A stretch of DNA of 31,750 nt, taken from contig CAZXKG010000019.1 of the NCBI GenBank assembly GCA_964641695.1, positions 1-31,750 of the forward strand, in the 5' to 3' direction. Each line of letters opens with the position of its first letter. Position 1 is the stretch's first letter. The translations under genes were made by a program, and so were the position numbers. This document shows, piece after piece, positions 31,742 to 31,750 of this stretch. Source of the stretch: RHKX01 sp964641695 (GTDB lineage: Bacteria; Actinomycetota; Thermoleophilia; Solirubrobacterales; 70-9). Below the pieces are notes generated by a model. It was not told where the DNA came from and did not search any database. It saw only the letters and a program-made list of their open reading frames with translations.

Positions 31742-31750
31742 GCCAGTGCA

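Overview
The window is a gene-dense, GC-rich stretch of what looks like a chromosome of an actinobacterium. The gene orders metK–priA–def–fmt–rsmB–rpe–rib, rpmB–DAK2–recG–rsmD–coaD and scpA–scpB–rluB–(aro genes)–cmk–der are actinobacterial. A DUF3352-type protein next to der, plus an intact PriA helicase, make a deep-branching class such as Thermoleophilia the best guess; this is inference, not proof. Almost everything is on the minus strand. I see no mobile element, prophage, CRISPR array, rRNA or tRNA.

Layout, read in the direction of transcription from the right edge: (1) 31678–28144, scpA, scpB, rluB, aroH, hisC: chromosome condensation, rRNA pseudouridylation and aromatic amino-acid enzymes in one tightly packed unit. 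(2) 28103–20372, a leader with a short aromatic-rich peptide, then aroF, tyrA, aroA, cmk, der and a DUF3352 membrane protein. (3) 20177–18403, metK, then a small exported protein in a less GC-rich pocket. (4) 17734–18252, a plus-strand PH-domain membrane protein, divergent from priA. (5) 17632–11438, priA, def, fmt, rsmB, a double zinc-ribbon protein and rpe. (6) 9641–11437, a plus-strand K+/H+-type antiporter inserted between rpe and the riboflavin genes. (7) 9400–5820, ribD, ribE, ribBA, ribH, the whole riboflavin branch. (8) 5644–1, rpmB, a FakA/DAK2 kinase, recG, rsmD, coaD and a truncated coiled-coil gene.

Functionally the window joins translation and rRNA modification (fmt, def, rsmB, rsmD, rluB, rpmB, der), cofactors (riboflavin, CoA, S-adenosylmethionine), DNA repair and segregation (recG, priA, scpAB), and the chorismate–phenylalanine–tyrosine branch (aroF, aroA, aroH, tyrA, hisC). 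Within operons stop and start codons usually overlap as GTGA, ATGA or TTGA, which I used to choose starts.

The protein genes are mostly ordinary housekeeping genes; the interesting signals are regulatory. (a) Upstream of aroF, a short reading frame ends TTYWSYWRFS-stop and is followed by mutually exclusive stem-loops, which looks like a ribosome-mediated attenuator for the aromatic operon. (b) A dispersed element with GATGGTTGATTCC inverted ends and a 17-base identical core lies upstream of ribD and metK, with a decayed copy upstream of the zinc-ribbon gene. (c) fakA and scpA share a ~60-bp promoter block. (d) About ten transcription units have a TANNNT-like box only 6–12 bases before the start codon, implying leaderless or nearly leaderless mRNAs. 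(e) A TetR-type palindrome lies upstream of the antiporter.
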